From positions 4,526,001 to 4,590,000 of the forward strand of contig NC_015717.1 in the NCBI RefSeq assembly GCF_000253295.1: a DNA stretch of 64,000 bases. Reading direction: 5' to 3'. This document shows, piece after piece, positions 1-8,375 of the stretch. The first letter of the stretch is position 1, and each line of letters starts with the position of its first letter. Source of the DNA: Hyphomicrobium sp. MC1. GTDB taxonomy: Bacteria > Pseudomonadota > Alphaproteobacteria > Rhizobiales > Hyphomicrobiaceae. The position numbers and the translations under genes were made by a program. Below the pieces are notes generated by a model. The model was not told the origin of the DNA. It made no database searches and saw nothing but the letters and a program-made list of their open reading frames with translations.

Positions 1-174
1 CAGACAACCGAAGAAGCCGAAGACGCCATTACGCTGACGATGCGCCGCCGGGTGCGCCGCGCGGCCGACCTCTGGCTGGCGCGCAACCCGCAATACCGCG
101 AGCACGACGTCGGTTTCGACCTGGTGTTCGTGCTGCCCTGGCGCTTTCCGATTATCATGCGGGATGCACTTTGA
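1..174 (+). CDS. YraN/UPF0102 family nuclease-like protein, C-terminal fragment
   Basis: Open frame from base 1 to a TGA at 172-174, 57 residues. The pattern of basic residues, then AADLWLARNP, then FDLVFVLPWRFP and a closing RDAL matches the C-terminus of UPF0102 (YraN) proteins, which have a restriction-endonuclease-like fold and an uncertain role. The N-terminal catalytic half lies outside the window, so the call rests on the tail alone. A strong hairpin terminator follows nine bases after the stop. Confidence 0.6.
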   Translation, partial: QTTEEAEDAITLTMRRRVRRAADLWLARNPQYREHDVGFDLVFVLPWRFPIIMRDAL

Positions 175-182
175 GACAAAAA

Positions 183-206
183 AAAGACCCGCCGAAGCGG
201 GTCTTT
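183..206 (+). terminator. Rho-independent terminator after the YraN-like gene
   Basis: Perfect 10-bp inverted repeat, AAAGACCCGC / GCGGGTCTTT, with a CGAA loop. It lies just after the stop at 174 and is flanked by A and T tracts, so it could work in both directions. Confidence 0.85.
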
Positions 207-605
207 AAGTGATTGAACGTGAAGTGCAGGGACCGTCATCGTCTAGGAACGCGCGAGCGCGATAGATTTGCGCTGCATGTTGATGAACGTTTAGCTGGTC
301 GAGCCTGAACGTAATTTGAACGGCGCTCGATCCCTTTGTTCATCCCTCCGGAAGCCGGCCGGGCCGCGAAACGCCCGAAATTCAGGCTCCTTGCGAAAAT
401 GTAATGCGGCAACGCGCCCTCTTGGCGCACTGTTGAAGCCTTGCAGAGTGCATGTTAAGGACAGCCCGGCTTTGGAAGGGGGCTGCTGGTGGGTTCCGGC
501 CCCGGCGCTCTTTTTTTGTCAAAGGCCTTTCCTTGGAGCGGGCGCAATTTCGGGCCTTTTCGTGCCCCGCCCTCTATGCGCCCGAAGGCGCGAGGTGAGA
601 GCGAC
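207..605. other. Leader region upstream of the ATP synthase operon
   Basis: About 400 bases between the terminator and the atpH start. I see no convincing gene. It should hold the atp promoter and 5' leader. A run of seven T (511-517) follows a GC-rich stretch and may mark an attenuator-like structure. No promoter boxes stood out. Confidence 0.3.
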
Positions 606-1169
606 GTGGCGACGGACGAAACAAGCGTGGACGGAGTGGCCGGACGATATGCGTCGGCCTTGTTCGAGCTGGCTAAGGAAAGCTCGAACATCGAGGGGAT
701 CGAAAGCGATCTCGTAAATTTCCAATCGTTGCTCGATGAAAGCCCGGATCTGGTGCGCCTTGTGTGCAGCCCGGTGATCGCCGCCGACGATCAAGAGAAG
801 GCGATGGCCGCCATTCTCGACAGGGCAGGCATCGGCGGCTTGACCGCGAACTTCCTGAAGCTCGTGACCGCCAATCGGCGCCTGTTCGTCATTCAGGACA
901 TGATCAAAGTTTATCGCTCGCTCGCTGCCAAGGCGCGCGGCGAAATCACGGCTGAGGTCACCAGCGCGTTTGCGCTCAACGACGAGCAGATCTCGGCTCT
1001 TAAAGAAACGCTGAAAGCTTCTGTCGGCAAGGATGTGACGCTGCAGTCGCGCGTCGATCCGAGCATTCTCGGCGGCCTGATCGTCAAGGTTGGCAGCCGC
1101 ATGATCGACTCCTCGCTCAAGACCAAGCTTCAGAACATGAAGACGGCGCTGAACGGAGCCGGGGCTTAA
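606..1169 (+). CDS. atpH: ATP synthase F1 subunit delta
   Basis: Delta subunit of the F1Fo ATP synthase, the peripheral-stalk link that holds the alpha3beta3 head to the b subunits at the cytoplasmic membrane face. The N-terminus (VAGRYASALFELAKE) and the C-terminal part (DPSILGGLIVKVGSRMIDSSLKTKLQNM) are typical of the family, and the length of 187 residues fits. The frame is open further upstream (ATG at 489 and 576), but GTG at 606 is chosen because a GAGGTGAG ribosome site lies at 592-599 and homologues begin here. It is the first gene of atpHAGDC; the Fo genes are not nearby, as usual in alphaproteobacteria. Confidence 0.93.
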   Translation: MATDETSVDGVAGRYASALFELAKESSNIEGIESDLVNFQSLLDESPDLVRLVCSPVIAADDQEKAMAAILDRAGIGGLTANFLKLVTANRRLFVIQDMIKVYRSLAAKARGEITAEVTSAFALNDEQISALKETLKASVGKDVTLQSRVDPSILGGLIVKVGSRMIDSSLKTKLQNMKTALNGAGA

Positions 1170-1292
1170 GGCCTGACAGTTTCGCTGCTGGCTGCGAGGC
1201 CGGCGGTGTCACCGCAAGGTTTGCACTTAACAAATTGGCATAAGGGGCCGGACCAGGCTCCGTAAATGGAAACGACCAGGGAAGAGGTCTCA

Positions 1293-2822
1293 ATGGAAAT
1301 CCGGGCCGCAGAAATTTCTTCGATCCTGAAGGATCAGATCAAAAACTTCGGCAAGGAAGCCGAGGTTTCCGAAATCGGCCAGGTGCTGTCGGTCGGCGAC
1401 GGCATCGCACGCGTCTATGGTCTCGACAACGTCCAGGCGGGCGAGATGGTCGAGTTCCCCGGCGGCATCCGCGGCATGGCGCTGAACCTCGAAGCCGATA
1501 ATGTCGGCGTCGTTATTTTCGGCGACGATCGCACGATCAAGGAAGGCGACACCGTCAAGCGGACCGGCGCCATCGTCGAAGTTCCGGTCGGCAAGGGGCT
1601 TCTCGGTCGCGTCGTCGATGGTCTCGGCAACCCGATCGACGGCAAGGGCCCGATCCAGTTCGAGAAAAAGATGCGCGTCGACGTCAAGGCGCCGGGCATC
1701 CTGCCGCGCAAGTCGGTGCACGAGCCGATGGCGACGGGTCTCAAGGCCATCGACGCGCTCATCCCGATCGGCCGCGGCCAGCGCGAGTTGGTCATCGGCG
1801 ACCGTCAGACGGGCAAGACGGCCGTCGTGCTCGATACCTTCCTCAACCAGAAGCCGCTCAACGCAGGCAACGACGAAAGCGCGAAGCTTTATTGCGTGTA
1901 CGTTGCCGTCGGCCAGAAGCGCTCGACGGTTGCGCAGTTCGTGAAGGTCCTGGAAGAGCGTGGCGCGCTTGAATATTCGATCGTCGTTGCTGCGACCGCG
2001 TCCGATCCGGCGCCGATGCAGTACCTCGCGCCGTTCACCGGCTGCACGATGGGCGAATACTTCCGCGACAACGGCATGCACGCCGTGATCGCCTATGACG
2101 ATCTCTCGAAGCAGGCTGTCGCTTACCGCCAGATGTCGTTGCTGCTGCGTCGTCCGCCGGGCCGCGAAGCTTATCCGGGCGACGTTTTCTATCTCCATTC
2201 TCGTCTGCTCGAGCGCGCCGCTAAGATGGGTGACGCTGCCGGCAAGGGGTCGCTGACGGCGCTTCCGGTTATCGAAACGCAAGCCAACGACGTGTCGGCC
2301 TACATTCCTACGAACGTCATCTCGATCACCGACGGCCAGATCTTCCTTGAATCGGATCTCTTCTATCAGGGCATCCGTCCGGCCGTGAACGTCGGTCTGT
2401 CGGTGTCGCGCGTCGGCTCGTCGGCGCAGACGAAGGCGATGAAGCAGGTTGCCGGCAAGATCAAAGGCGAGCTTGCACAATATCGCGAAATGGCGGCCTT
2501 CGCGCAGTTCGGTTCGGATCTCGACGCCGCCACGCAGAAGCTGCTCGCACGCGGCGCCCGCTTGACGGAACTTCTGAAGCAGCCGCAGTTCTCGCCGCTG
2601 AAGATGGAAGAGCAGGTTGCGGTGATCTTCGCGGGTACGCGCGGCTACCTCGATGCCATTCCGGTGTCGGCTGTCGGTAAGTTCGAAGAAGGCGTTCTCG
2701 CCGGGCTTCGCTCTGAAAAGACGCTGCTTGAGACGATCGCGAAAGAGAAGGCTCTGTCGGCAGACTCCGAGAAGAAGCTGGTCGAGTTCCTCGACAAGTT
2801 TGCCAAGGGTTTTGCAGCTTAA
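1293..2822 (+). CDS. atpA: ATP synthase F1 subunit alpha
   Basis: Non-catalytic nucleotide-binding alpha subunit of F1. 509 residues, the standard length. The N-terminus (MEIRAAEISSILKDQIKNF) is the usual membrane-proximal helix that contacts delta. A Walker A motif GDRQTGKT starts near residue 169, and the C-terminal helical domain is complete. ATG 1293 is preferred over the ATG at 1266 because a GAAGAGG ribosome site sits at 1281-1287 and the family starts here. It lies 123 bases after atpH and 25 before atpG. Confidence 0.97.
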   Translation: MEIRAAEISSILKDQIKNFGKEAEVSEIGQVLSVGDGIARVYGLDNVQAGEMVEFPGGIRGMALNLEADNVGVVIFGDDRTIKEGDTVKRTGAIVEVPVGKGLLGRVVDGLGNPIDGKGPIQFEKKMRVDVKAPGILPRKSVHEPMATGLKAIDALIPIGRGQRELVIGDRQTGKTAVVLDTFLNQKPLNAGNDESAKLYCVYVAVGQKRSTVAQFVKVLEERGALEYSIVVAATASDPAPMQYLAPFTGCTMGEYFRDNGMHAVIAYDDLSKQAVAYRQMSLLLRRPPGREAYPGDVFYLHSRLLERAAKMGDAAGKGSLTALPVIETQANDVSAYIPTNVISITDGQIFLESDLFYQGIRPAVNVGLSVSRVGSSAQTKAMKQVAGKIKGELAQYREMAAFAQFGSDLDAATQKLLARGARLTELLKQPQFSPLKMEEQVAVIFAGTRGYLDAIPVSAVGKFEEGVLAGLRSEKTLLETIAKEKALSADSEKKLVEFLDKFAKGFAA

Positions 2823-2847
2823 TCGGGTTCCTTGAGGAGAACGCCCG

Positions 2848-3732
2848 ATGGCGAGCTTAAAAGATATGCGCAACCGCATCGCCTCGGTGAAGGCGACGCG
2901 GAAAATCACGAAAGCCATGCAGATGGTTGCGGCGGCGAAGCTGCGCCGCGCGCAGGAAGCCGCAACTGCCGCCCGGCCCTACGCCGAGCGGATGGCCACC
3001 GTGCTCGGCAGCCTGGCTTCGAAGGTTGCGGACAAGAATGGCGCTTCGCCACTTCTCGTTGGCACCGGCAAGGATCAGGTGCATCTGCTGATCGTCATGA
3101 CGGCGGAACGTGGTCTATGCGGCGGTTTCAATTCGAACATCGCCAAGCTAGCGCGTTCAGATGCGAACCGTTTGATCGCCGCGGGCAAGACGGTGAAGAT
3201 CATGACGGTCGGCCGCAAGGGCGCCGACAACCTGCGTCGCGATCTCGGCCGCAACATTGTCGAGCGCAAAGACTTTCAGGGTGTGCGTCAGCTGACGTTC
3301 GGGCATGCCGAGGGCCTCGCGAAGCGAGTGCTTGAGATGTTCGAAGCCGGCGAGTTTGACATCGCAACGCTCTACTTCTCGGAGTTCAAGTCGGTTATCG
3401 CGCAGAAGCCGACGGCGCTGCAGCTCATTCCGGCAACCGTGCCTGAGGCGGCACCGGACGCTGCGAAGGGCGCAGGCGCCATTCACGAGTACGAGCCGAG
3501 CGAAGAAGAAGTCTTGGGCTTCCTGCTATCGCGCAATATCTCCACGCAGATCTTCCGCGGTCTGCTCGAGAACTCGGCATCGTTCTATGGTGCGCAGATG
3601 ACCGCGATGGACAACGCGACGCGCAACGCCGGTGACATGATCAATAAGCTGACGATCGCTTACAACCGTCAGCGTCAGGCAAACATCACTAAGGAATTGA
3701 TCGAGATCATCTCCGGAGCGGAAGCGGTCTAG
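2848..3732 (+). CDS. atpG: ATP synthase F1 subunit gamma
   Basis: Gamma subunit, the rotating central shaft of F1. 294 residues. It has the N-terminal helix (MASLKDMRNRIASVKATRKITKAMQMV) split here as MASLKDMRNRIA then SVKATRKITKAMQMV, and the C-terminal helix (NATRNAGDMINKLTIAYNR), both of which form the coiled-coil shaft. A GAGGAG ribosome site precedes the ATG. It is followed after 17 bases by an unrelated Ohr-type gene instead of atpD. Confidence 0.96.
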   Translation: MASLKDMRNRIASVKATRKITKAMQMVAAAKLRRAQEAATAARPYAERMATVLGSLASKVADKNGASPLLVGTGKDQVHLLIVMTAERGLCGGFNSNIAKLARSDANRLIAAGKTVKIMTVGRKGADNLRRDLGRNIVERKDFQGVRQLTFGHAEGLAKRVLEMFEAGEFDIATLYFSEFKSVIAQKPTALQLIPATVPEAAPDAAKGAGAIHEYEPSEEEVLGFLLSRNISTQIFRGLLENSASFYGAQMTAMDNATRNAGDMINKLTIAYNRQRQANITKELIEIISGAEAV

Positions 3733-3749
3733 GGCGAGGTAGATAGATC

Positions 3750-4154
3750 ATGGCCTATGTAACGCGTGCAACGACGAAGGGCGGCCGGGACGGCCGCGCA
3801 GTTCTCGAAGAGGGCAAGCTCGCTCTTGCGATGGCGCTGCCGAAGGATCTCGGTGGATCGGGTGAAGGCCATAACCCCGAGCAGCTGTTTGCGCTCGGGT
3901 GGTCGTCTTGCTTCGGTCAGGCGGTTCTGCTGCTGGCCAAGAAGCACGGACTCGACGGTCAGGCCGCCAAGGTTACGTGCGAAGTTGAACTCGACAAAGA
4001 TGCGACGAGCTTCGGCCTCAAGGCGCATCTGACGCTCGCGATTCCTGGCGCCGATAAGGACAAGCTGCAGGCGCTGATCGAAGAAGCGCATCAGATCTGC
4101 CCGTATTCCAAAGCGACACGCAACAATATCCCGGTGACGCTCTCGGTCGCCTGA
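3750..4154 (+). CDS. Ohr/OsmC-family organic hydroperoxide reductase inside the atp operon
   Basis: Thiol peroxidase of the Ohr subgroup, expected to reduce organic and lipid hydroperoxides in the cytoplasm with lipoylated or dithiol donors. 134 residues. Family marks are GGRDGR near residue 11, NPEQLFALGWSSCF with the predicted peroxidatic Cys54 and Glu44, and AHQICPYSKATRNNI with the resolving Cys117. It lies 17 bases after atpG and 22 before atpD on the same strand, so co-transcription with ATP synthase is likely. No MarR-type OhrR regulator, the usual partner, is adjacent. The family call is firm; the physiological link to F1 is inference. Confidence 0.88.
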   Translation: MAYVTRATTKGGRDGRAVLEEGKLALAMALPKDLGGSGEGHNPEQLFALGWSSCFGQAVLLLAKKHGLDGQAAKVTCEVELDKDATSFGLKAHLTLAIPGADKDKLQALIEEAHQICPYSKATRNNIPVTLSVA

Positions 4155-4176
4155 AACAATTCCGCTGGAGATAAAA

Positions 4177-5610
4177 ATGGCTAAAAACGTAGGGAAGATT
4201 CACCAGGTGACGGGTGCCGTCGTTGACGTGCATTTCGCCGACAAGCTGCCGGAAATTCTGAACGCGCTTGAGACCACCAACAACGGCAATCGTCTGGTTC
4301 TCGAAGTCGCGCAGCACCTTGGTGAAAACACCGTGCGCACGATCGCGATGGACTCTACCGAAGGCTTGGTCCGCGGCCAGGAAGTCACCGACATGGGCGC
4401 TCCGATCTCGGTTCCCGTCGGCGACGAGACGCTCGGGCGGATCATGAACGTTATCGGCGAGCCGGTTGATGAAGCCGGTCCGATCAACAGCAGCTCGGTG
4501 CGTGCTATCCACCAACCGGCGCCGACGTTTGAAGATCAGGCAACGGAAGCACAGATCCTCGTCACGGGCATCAAGGTCGTCGACCTGCTCGCTCCTTACG
4601 CGAAGGGCGGCAAGATCGGCCTGTTCGGCGGCGCGGGCGTCGGCAAGACGGTTTTGATCATGGAGTTGATCAATAACGTTGCTAAGGCCCACGGCGGCTA
4701 CTCGGTTTTCGCGGGCGTCGGCGAGCGTACGCGTGAGGGCAACGATCTTTATTACGAAATGATCGAGTCCAACGTGAACAAAGACCCGAAGAAGAACAAC
4801 GGGTCGGCTGCCGGTTCGAAGTGCGCTCTCGTTTACGGTCAGATGAACGAACCGCCGGGTGCGCGTGCACGCGTCGCTCTTTCGGGTCTGACAGTCGCCG
4901 AGCACTTCCGTGACCAGGGCCAGGACGTGCTGTTCTTCGTCGACAACATCTTCCGCTTCACGCAGGCGGGTTCGGAAGTGTCGGCGTTGCTCGGCCGCAT
5001 TCCTTCGGCGGTTGGTTATCAGCCGACGCTGGCGACCGACATGGGCGCCCTGCAGGAGCGCATCACCACGACGCAGAAGGGTTCGATCACGTCGGTGCAG
5101 GCCATTTACGTTCCGGCCGACGACTTGACCGACCCGGCGCCGGCAACCTCGTTCGCTCACCTTGATGCGACGACCGTTCTTTCGCGCTCGATTGCTGAAA
5201 AGGGCATCTATCCGGCGGTTGATCCGCTCGACTCGACGTCGCGCATGCTCGATCCGCGCATCGTCGGCGAAGAGCACTACGCCGTTGCCCGTAAGGTCCA
5301 GGCGATCCTGCAGAAGTACAAGTCGCTGCAGGACATCATCGCGATCCTTGGCATGGACGAGCTTTCCGAAGAGGATAAGCTCACCGTCGCGCGCGCTCGT
5401 AAGATCGAGCGTTTCATGTCGCAGCCGTTCCACGTCGCGGAAGTGTTCACCGGCTCGCCCGGCAAGCTCGTTCCGCTCGCCGATACCATCAAGGCGTTCA
5501 AGGGCCTCTGCGACGGTGAGTACGATCACCTTCCCGAGCCGGCGTTCTATATGGTCGGTTCGATCGACGAAGCGATCGCGAAGGCAGAGAAGCTCGCGGA
5601 AGCGGCATAA
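4177..5610 (+). CDS. atpD: ATP synthase F1 subunit beta
   Basis: Catalytic beta subunit of F1. 477 residues. Walker A GGAGVGKT lies at residues 151-158, followed by the GERTREGNDLY segment with the catalytic Glu, the Walker B region DVLFFVDNIFRF, and the ALLGRIPSAVGYQPTL segment. A GGAG ribosome site precedes the ATG. It sits between two non-ATPase genes, the Ohr homologue upstream and a small CPFCG protein downstream. Confidence 0.98.
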   Translation: MAKNVGKIHQVTGAVVDVHFADKLPEILNALETTNNGNRLVLEVAQHLGENTVRTIAMDSTEGLVRGQEVTDMGAPISVPVGDETLGRIMNVIGEPVDEAGPINSSSVRAIHQPAPTFEDQATEAQILVTGIKVVDLLAPYAKGGKIGLFGGAGVGKTVLIMELINNVAKAHGGYSVFAGVGERTREGNDLYYEMIESNVNKDPKKNNGSAAGSKCALVYGQMNEPPGARARVALSGLTVAEHFRDQGQDVLFFVDNIFRFTQAGSEVSALLGRIPSAVGYQPTLATDMGALQERITTTQKGSITSVQAIYVPADDLTDPAPATSFAHLDATTVLSRSIAEKGIYPAVDPLDSTSRMLDPRIVGEEHYAVARKVQAILQKYKSLQDIIAILGMDELSEEDKLTVARARKIERFMSQPFHVAEVFTGSPGKLVPLADTIKAFKGLCDGEYDHLPEPAFYMVGSIDEAIAKAEKLAEAA

Positions 5611-5673
5611 CAATAAGGCTGAGCGTTTTCGAGCGGAGGACCCGTCCGAAGGCGCCGCCAGGAGAAAGAGTTC

Positions 5674-5946
5674 ATGGCGGAAGCCGGAAAGACGTTTGGA
5701 AGCTGCTGCGAAGAGCTGAAAGAAGCTCTTGAAGGCGGCGACTTCGAGCCCTTGATCACGGTCGGGCCCGATGAGGTCATCTACATGACTGTCGGGCTCG
5801 TCGATCTCGAAGAAGAAGAGCCGGGTCTGGTCGATCATCCGCTTTTCTTCTGCCCGTTCTGTGGCACCAAGCTGCAGACGCCGGAAGAGGTGAGAGCCAA
5901 AGCCGGCGCCGAAGACGACGGCGAAGAAGAGCCGCGCCAGGCTTGA
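5674..5946 (+). CDS. Small CPFCG-motif protein between atpD and atpC
   Basis: Protein of 90 residues, function unknown. It carries two cysteine pairs, adjacent Cys11-Cys12 (SCCEELKEAL) and Cys60/Cys63 (FFCPFCGTKLQ), consistent with a small zinc-ribbon-like or metal-binding fold. A central stretch (VIYMTVGLVDLEEEEPG) could be beta strands, and the tail is acidic. A GCCAGGAG ribosome site lies upstream. It lies 63 bases after atpD and 65 before atpC on the same strand, so it is probably co-transcribed. It is not a known F1 subunit, and it is too short to assign a function. Confidence 0.75.
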   Translation: MAEAGKTFGSCCEELKEALEGGDFEPLITVGPDEVIYMTVGLVDLEEEEPGLVDHPLFFCPFCGTKLQTPEEVRAKAGAEDDGEEEPRQA

Positions 5947-6011
5947 TGGCGCCAAAATAAAAAACGACGGCATTAAATAGGTCGAACGCCTTCGAAGGGT
6001 CGGAAATCACC

Positions 6012-6407
6012 ATGGCAGGCACATTCAGGTTTGAACTCGTCTCGCCCGAACGGGTGTTGATGTCGGTCGACGCCGAGCAGGTGGTCGTGCCTGGCACAGA
6101 CGGAGAGTTCACGGTTCTCGCCGGTCATGTGCCGGTCATCTCGACGCTTGTTCCGGGCGTTCTCGATGTTACGGCCGGCAGTGTGCACAAGCGGCTCTTC
6201 GTTAAGTCGGGCTTTGCGGAAGTCGATCCGGCGCGCCTGACGGTTCTGGCTGAAAAGGCCTATGACGTCGACGAGATGTCGGCGGCGACGATCGCTGCGG
6301 AGCTCAAGACTGCGGAAGCGGAACTCGCCGCCGCAAAGGACGATGATGCGAAGCGCATGGCCGATACGCTCGTCGGTGAGCTGAAGCGGCTTTCGCCGCA
6401 GGCTTAA
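6012..6407 (+). CDS. atpC: ATP synthase F1 subunit epsilon
   Basis: Epsilon subunit, part of the rotor and an intrinsic inhibitor of ATP hydrolysis. 131 residues. The N-terminal beta-sandwich domain is clear (FELVSPERVLMSVDAEQVVVPGTDGEFTVLAGH region), followed by a C-terminal helical part rich in Ala, Glu and Lys. It is the last gene of the operon; a long stem-loop begins 36 bases after its stop. Confidence 0.95.
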   Translation: MAGTFRFELVSPERVLMSVDAEQVVVPGTDGEFTVLAGHVPVISTLVPGVLDVTAGSVHKRLFVKSGFAEVDPARLTVLAEKAYDVDEMSAATIAAELKTAEAELAAAKDDDAKRMADTLVGELKRLSPQA

Positions 6408-6442
6408 GCGGCGCGCTCAGACACGATCTATAACTGAAACTC

Positions 6443-6492
6443 AAAGCGCTTCTTGCAGGCTGGGACGATCTCAGCCTTGCGAGGAGCGCTTT
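6443..6492 (+). terminator. Long stem-loop after atpC, probable operon terminator
   Basis: A near-perfect stem of about 20 bp (AAAGCGCT at 6443-6450 against AGCGCTTT at 6485-6492, continuing inward with CAGGCTG/CAGCCTTG) ends in CTTTG. It has no long T tract, so termination may be partial. The position right after the last atp gene supports a terminator role. Confidence 0.6.
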
Positions 6493-6575
6493 GTCATATC
6501 TTAGATCGCCGACCGGTGCGCCATGGTTCTGATGGGTCAGGCCTTCAGGCAGCGCTGTCCGTCGGTTGTTTCCCG

Positions 6576-6874
6576 TCAGGGTTGGTCCTCTCCTGTCCGT
6601 TTGTCGATCCGGAACGAGCCGACATAGCGGGCTGCCTTGCTGCCGACGCCGTTTGGCAAAGGCGCGGCGTTGGTTTGAATTTCGTTGCCATCGCTCAGCG
6701 TCATGGCCTCAAGCGCAACGGACCTCTTGGTGAAGGACTTCCAGGCGACCGGAATTGCGTGCAGGTCCGGGCCGACCTGCCAGGCGAAGACATCGTATTT
6801 CCCGGAGCATGTTTCTGACGCATCGCAGCCTTGATCAGCTCTTGCGCGGTTTTGGGATCTAAGGGGATCGTCAT
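6576..6874 (-). pseudogene. Conserved small protein broken by a one-base frameshift
   Basis: On the minus strand a good start (MTIPLDPKTAQELIKAAMRQ) runs in one frame up to a GGG tract at 6801-6803. The rest of a plausible protein (KYDVFAWQVGPDLHAIPVAW, later ALEAMTLSDGN and PLPNGVGSKAARYVG) continues in another frame to a stop at 6576. Adding one G to the tract would join them into a single protein of about 100 residues. Function is unknown. A real decay event and a homopolymer sequencing error both fit. Confidence 0.5.
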
Positions 6875-7107
6875 CAGAACCCCCGGACGCAAGTGGCGCC
6901 ATGCGATCGGAGCGTCCTCGTGCCTCTCGAGCGGGGGTGGCTCGGTTCGGCATTTTTGGGCACGGCGCCTCCGAGCGACAAATTGGATGGCAAATTTCGT
7001 TCAAATCAGGTGTAGTTTTGCCGAGTTCTCAACACCGGTTCGATCGTCACTGAAAGCTATATCTAGGTGTGTTACCCAGGCCGCGGATGTCCTGCGGCCA
7101 ACTGGCG

Positions 7108-7124
7108 TTGGGCAAATTGTCCAA
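7108..7124. promoter_or_regulatory. 17-bp palindrome upstream of cyoA, candidate operator
   Basis: TTGGGCAAATTGTCCAA is an inverted repeat with one mismatched pair around a central A. It ends 68 bases before the cyoA start, in a stretch with no intact gene. The regulator is unknown, and it does not match the FNR or RegA consensus in an obvious way. Confidence 0.4.
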
Positions 7125-7192
7125 TTTTGCTTCAACCTGTGCGCGTTTAGCGGGAGATCAGGGGAAGCTCTGTCGATAGGACGCGACCTGCC

Positions 7193-8341
7193 TTGAAACG
7201 TTTTTATATATTCGCTCTGTTGCCGTTTCTTGCCCTTCTGGGCGGCTGCAACGCAATCGTGCTCAATCCCGCCGGCGATATTGCCATCCAGCAGCGCGAT
7301 CTCGTGATTATCTCGACCGTTCTGATGCTCTTGATCATCGTTCCGGTCATGGCACTCACGGCGTGGTTTGCCTGGCATTATCGAGCCTCGAACACGAACG
7401 CGCGATATGAGCCGAACTGGTCGCATTCGACCCATCTTGAGCTGATCATCTGGTCGGCACCGCTTCTGATCATCATCTGCCTTGGCGCCGTAACGTGGAT
7501 GGCGACGCACATGCTTGATCCGTGGCGCCCGCTCAACCGCACCGGCCCGGACAAGGAAATCTCGGCCACCGCAAAGCCGCTTACCGTTCAGGTCGTCGCG
7601 CTCGATTGGAAGTGGCTGTTCATCTATCCAGAACAGGGCATCGCGACCGTGAATGAAATGGCGGCTCCCGTCGACCGGCCGCTCAATTTCAAAATTTCTG
7701 CGTCGTCGGTGATGAATGCGTTCTACGTTCCGGCGTTGGCCGGCATGATTTACGCGATGCCGGGCATGCAGACCCAGCTGCACGCGGTGATCAACAAGGC
7801 GGGCACCTATAAGGGCTTCTCTTCGAACTATAGCGGCAACGGCTTTTCGGAGATGCGGTTCGACTTTCTGGCAATGGACGATGCCGGCTTCGACAAGTGG
7901 GTGTCGGACGTCAAGGCATCGCAGACCGGCAAGCTTGGCCGGACCGAGTATCTTGATCTTGAGCGTCCCAGCGAAGCTGTGCCCGTCAAGAAATTCTCGA
8001 GCGTCGATCCGCAGCTCTTCGATCTGATCGTCAACATGTGCGTCCAGCCCGGCAAAATGTGCATGCACGAAATGGCAGCCATCGACGCCAAGGGCGGGCT
8101 TGGGCTCGCGGGCAACAACATCGTGCAGTCTCTCGAGTACGACAAGTATGCACGTCGCGGCGATGGGCCGGTCGTGAAGAAGTCGTACGTCGCAAGCGTG
8201 TGCACGAAGACGGCGCCGATGGGCATGGATGCGCAGGCTGCTGCCGCAGTCACGCCTGTCAGCTCGACGCCGCTCGTCGGGGCCGGGCTGCCGCAGCCGG
8301 GCATGTTCCAATCGTTTGCGCGAAAGCCATCAAATTCCTGA
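7193..8341 (+). CDS. cyoA: Cytochrome bo-type ubiquinol oxidase subunit II
   Basis: Subunit II of a heme-copper quinol oxidase in the inner membrane. 382 residues. The N-terminus is a lipoprotein signal with lipobox LLGGC (Cys19), followed by two membrane helices and a periplasmic cupredoxin-like domain. It lacks the CuA-binding cysteines of cytochrome c oxidases, as expected for a quinol oxidase (family knowledge; the cupredoxin core here shows no CxxxC pair). The start is TTG 7193, which gives a proper signal peptide. First gene of cyoABCD. Confidence 0.93.
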   Translation: MKRFYIFALLPFLALLGGCNAIVLNPAGDIAIQQRDLVIISTVLMLLIIVPVMALTAWFAWHYRASNTNARYEPNWSHSTHLELIIWSAPLLIIICLGAVTWMATHMLDPWRPLNRTGPDKEISATAKPLTVQVVALDWKWLFIYPEQGIATVNEMAAPVDRPLNFKISASSVMNAFYVPALAGMIYAMPGMQTQLHAVINKAGTYKGFSSNYSGNGFSEMRFDFLAMDDAGFDKWVSDVKASQTGKLGRTEYLDLERPSEAVPVKKFSSVDPQLFDLIVNMCVQPGKMCMHEMAAIDAKGGLGLAGNNIVQSLEYDKYARRGDGPVVKKSYVASVCTKTAPMGMDAQAAAAVTPVSSTPLVGAGLPQPGMFQSFARKPSNS

Positions 8342-8375
8342 GCCGTCGGGCTCCTGACCGGGATAGTTTCCAGAG

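Noticed and set aside
1290..2918. Long minus-strand open frame (542 codons) opposite atpA
   Set aside because: It is a shadow of the atpA codon pattern. The product is Arg/Asp/His-rich with no domain, and atpA is certain.
4018..5973. 651-codon minus-strand open frame opposite atpD
   Set aside because: Same reason: high-GC antisense frame of a certain gene, no recognisable protein.
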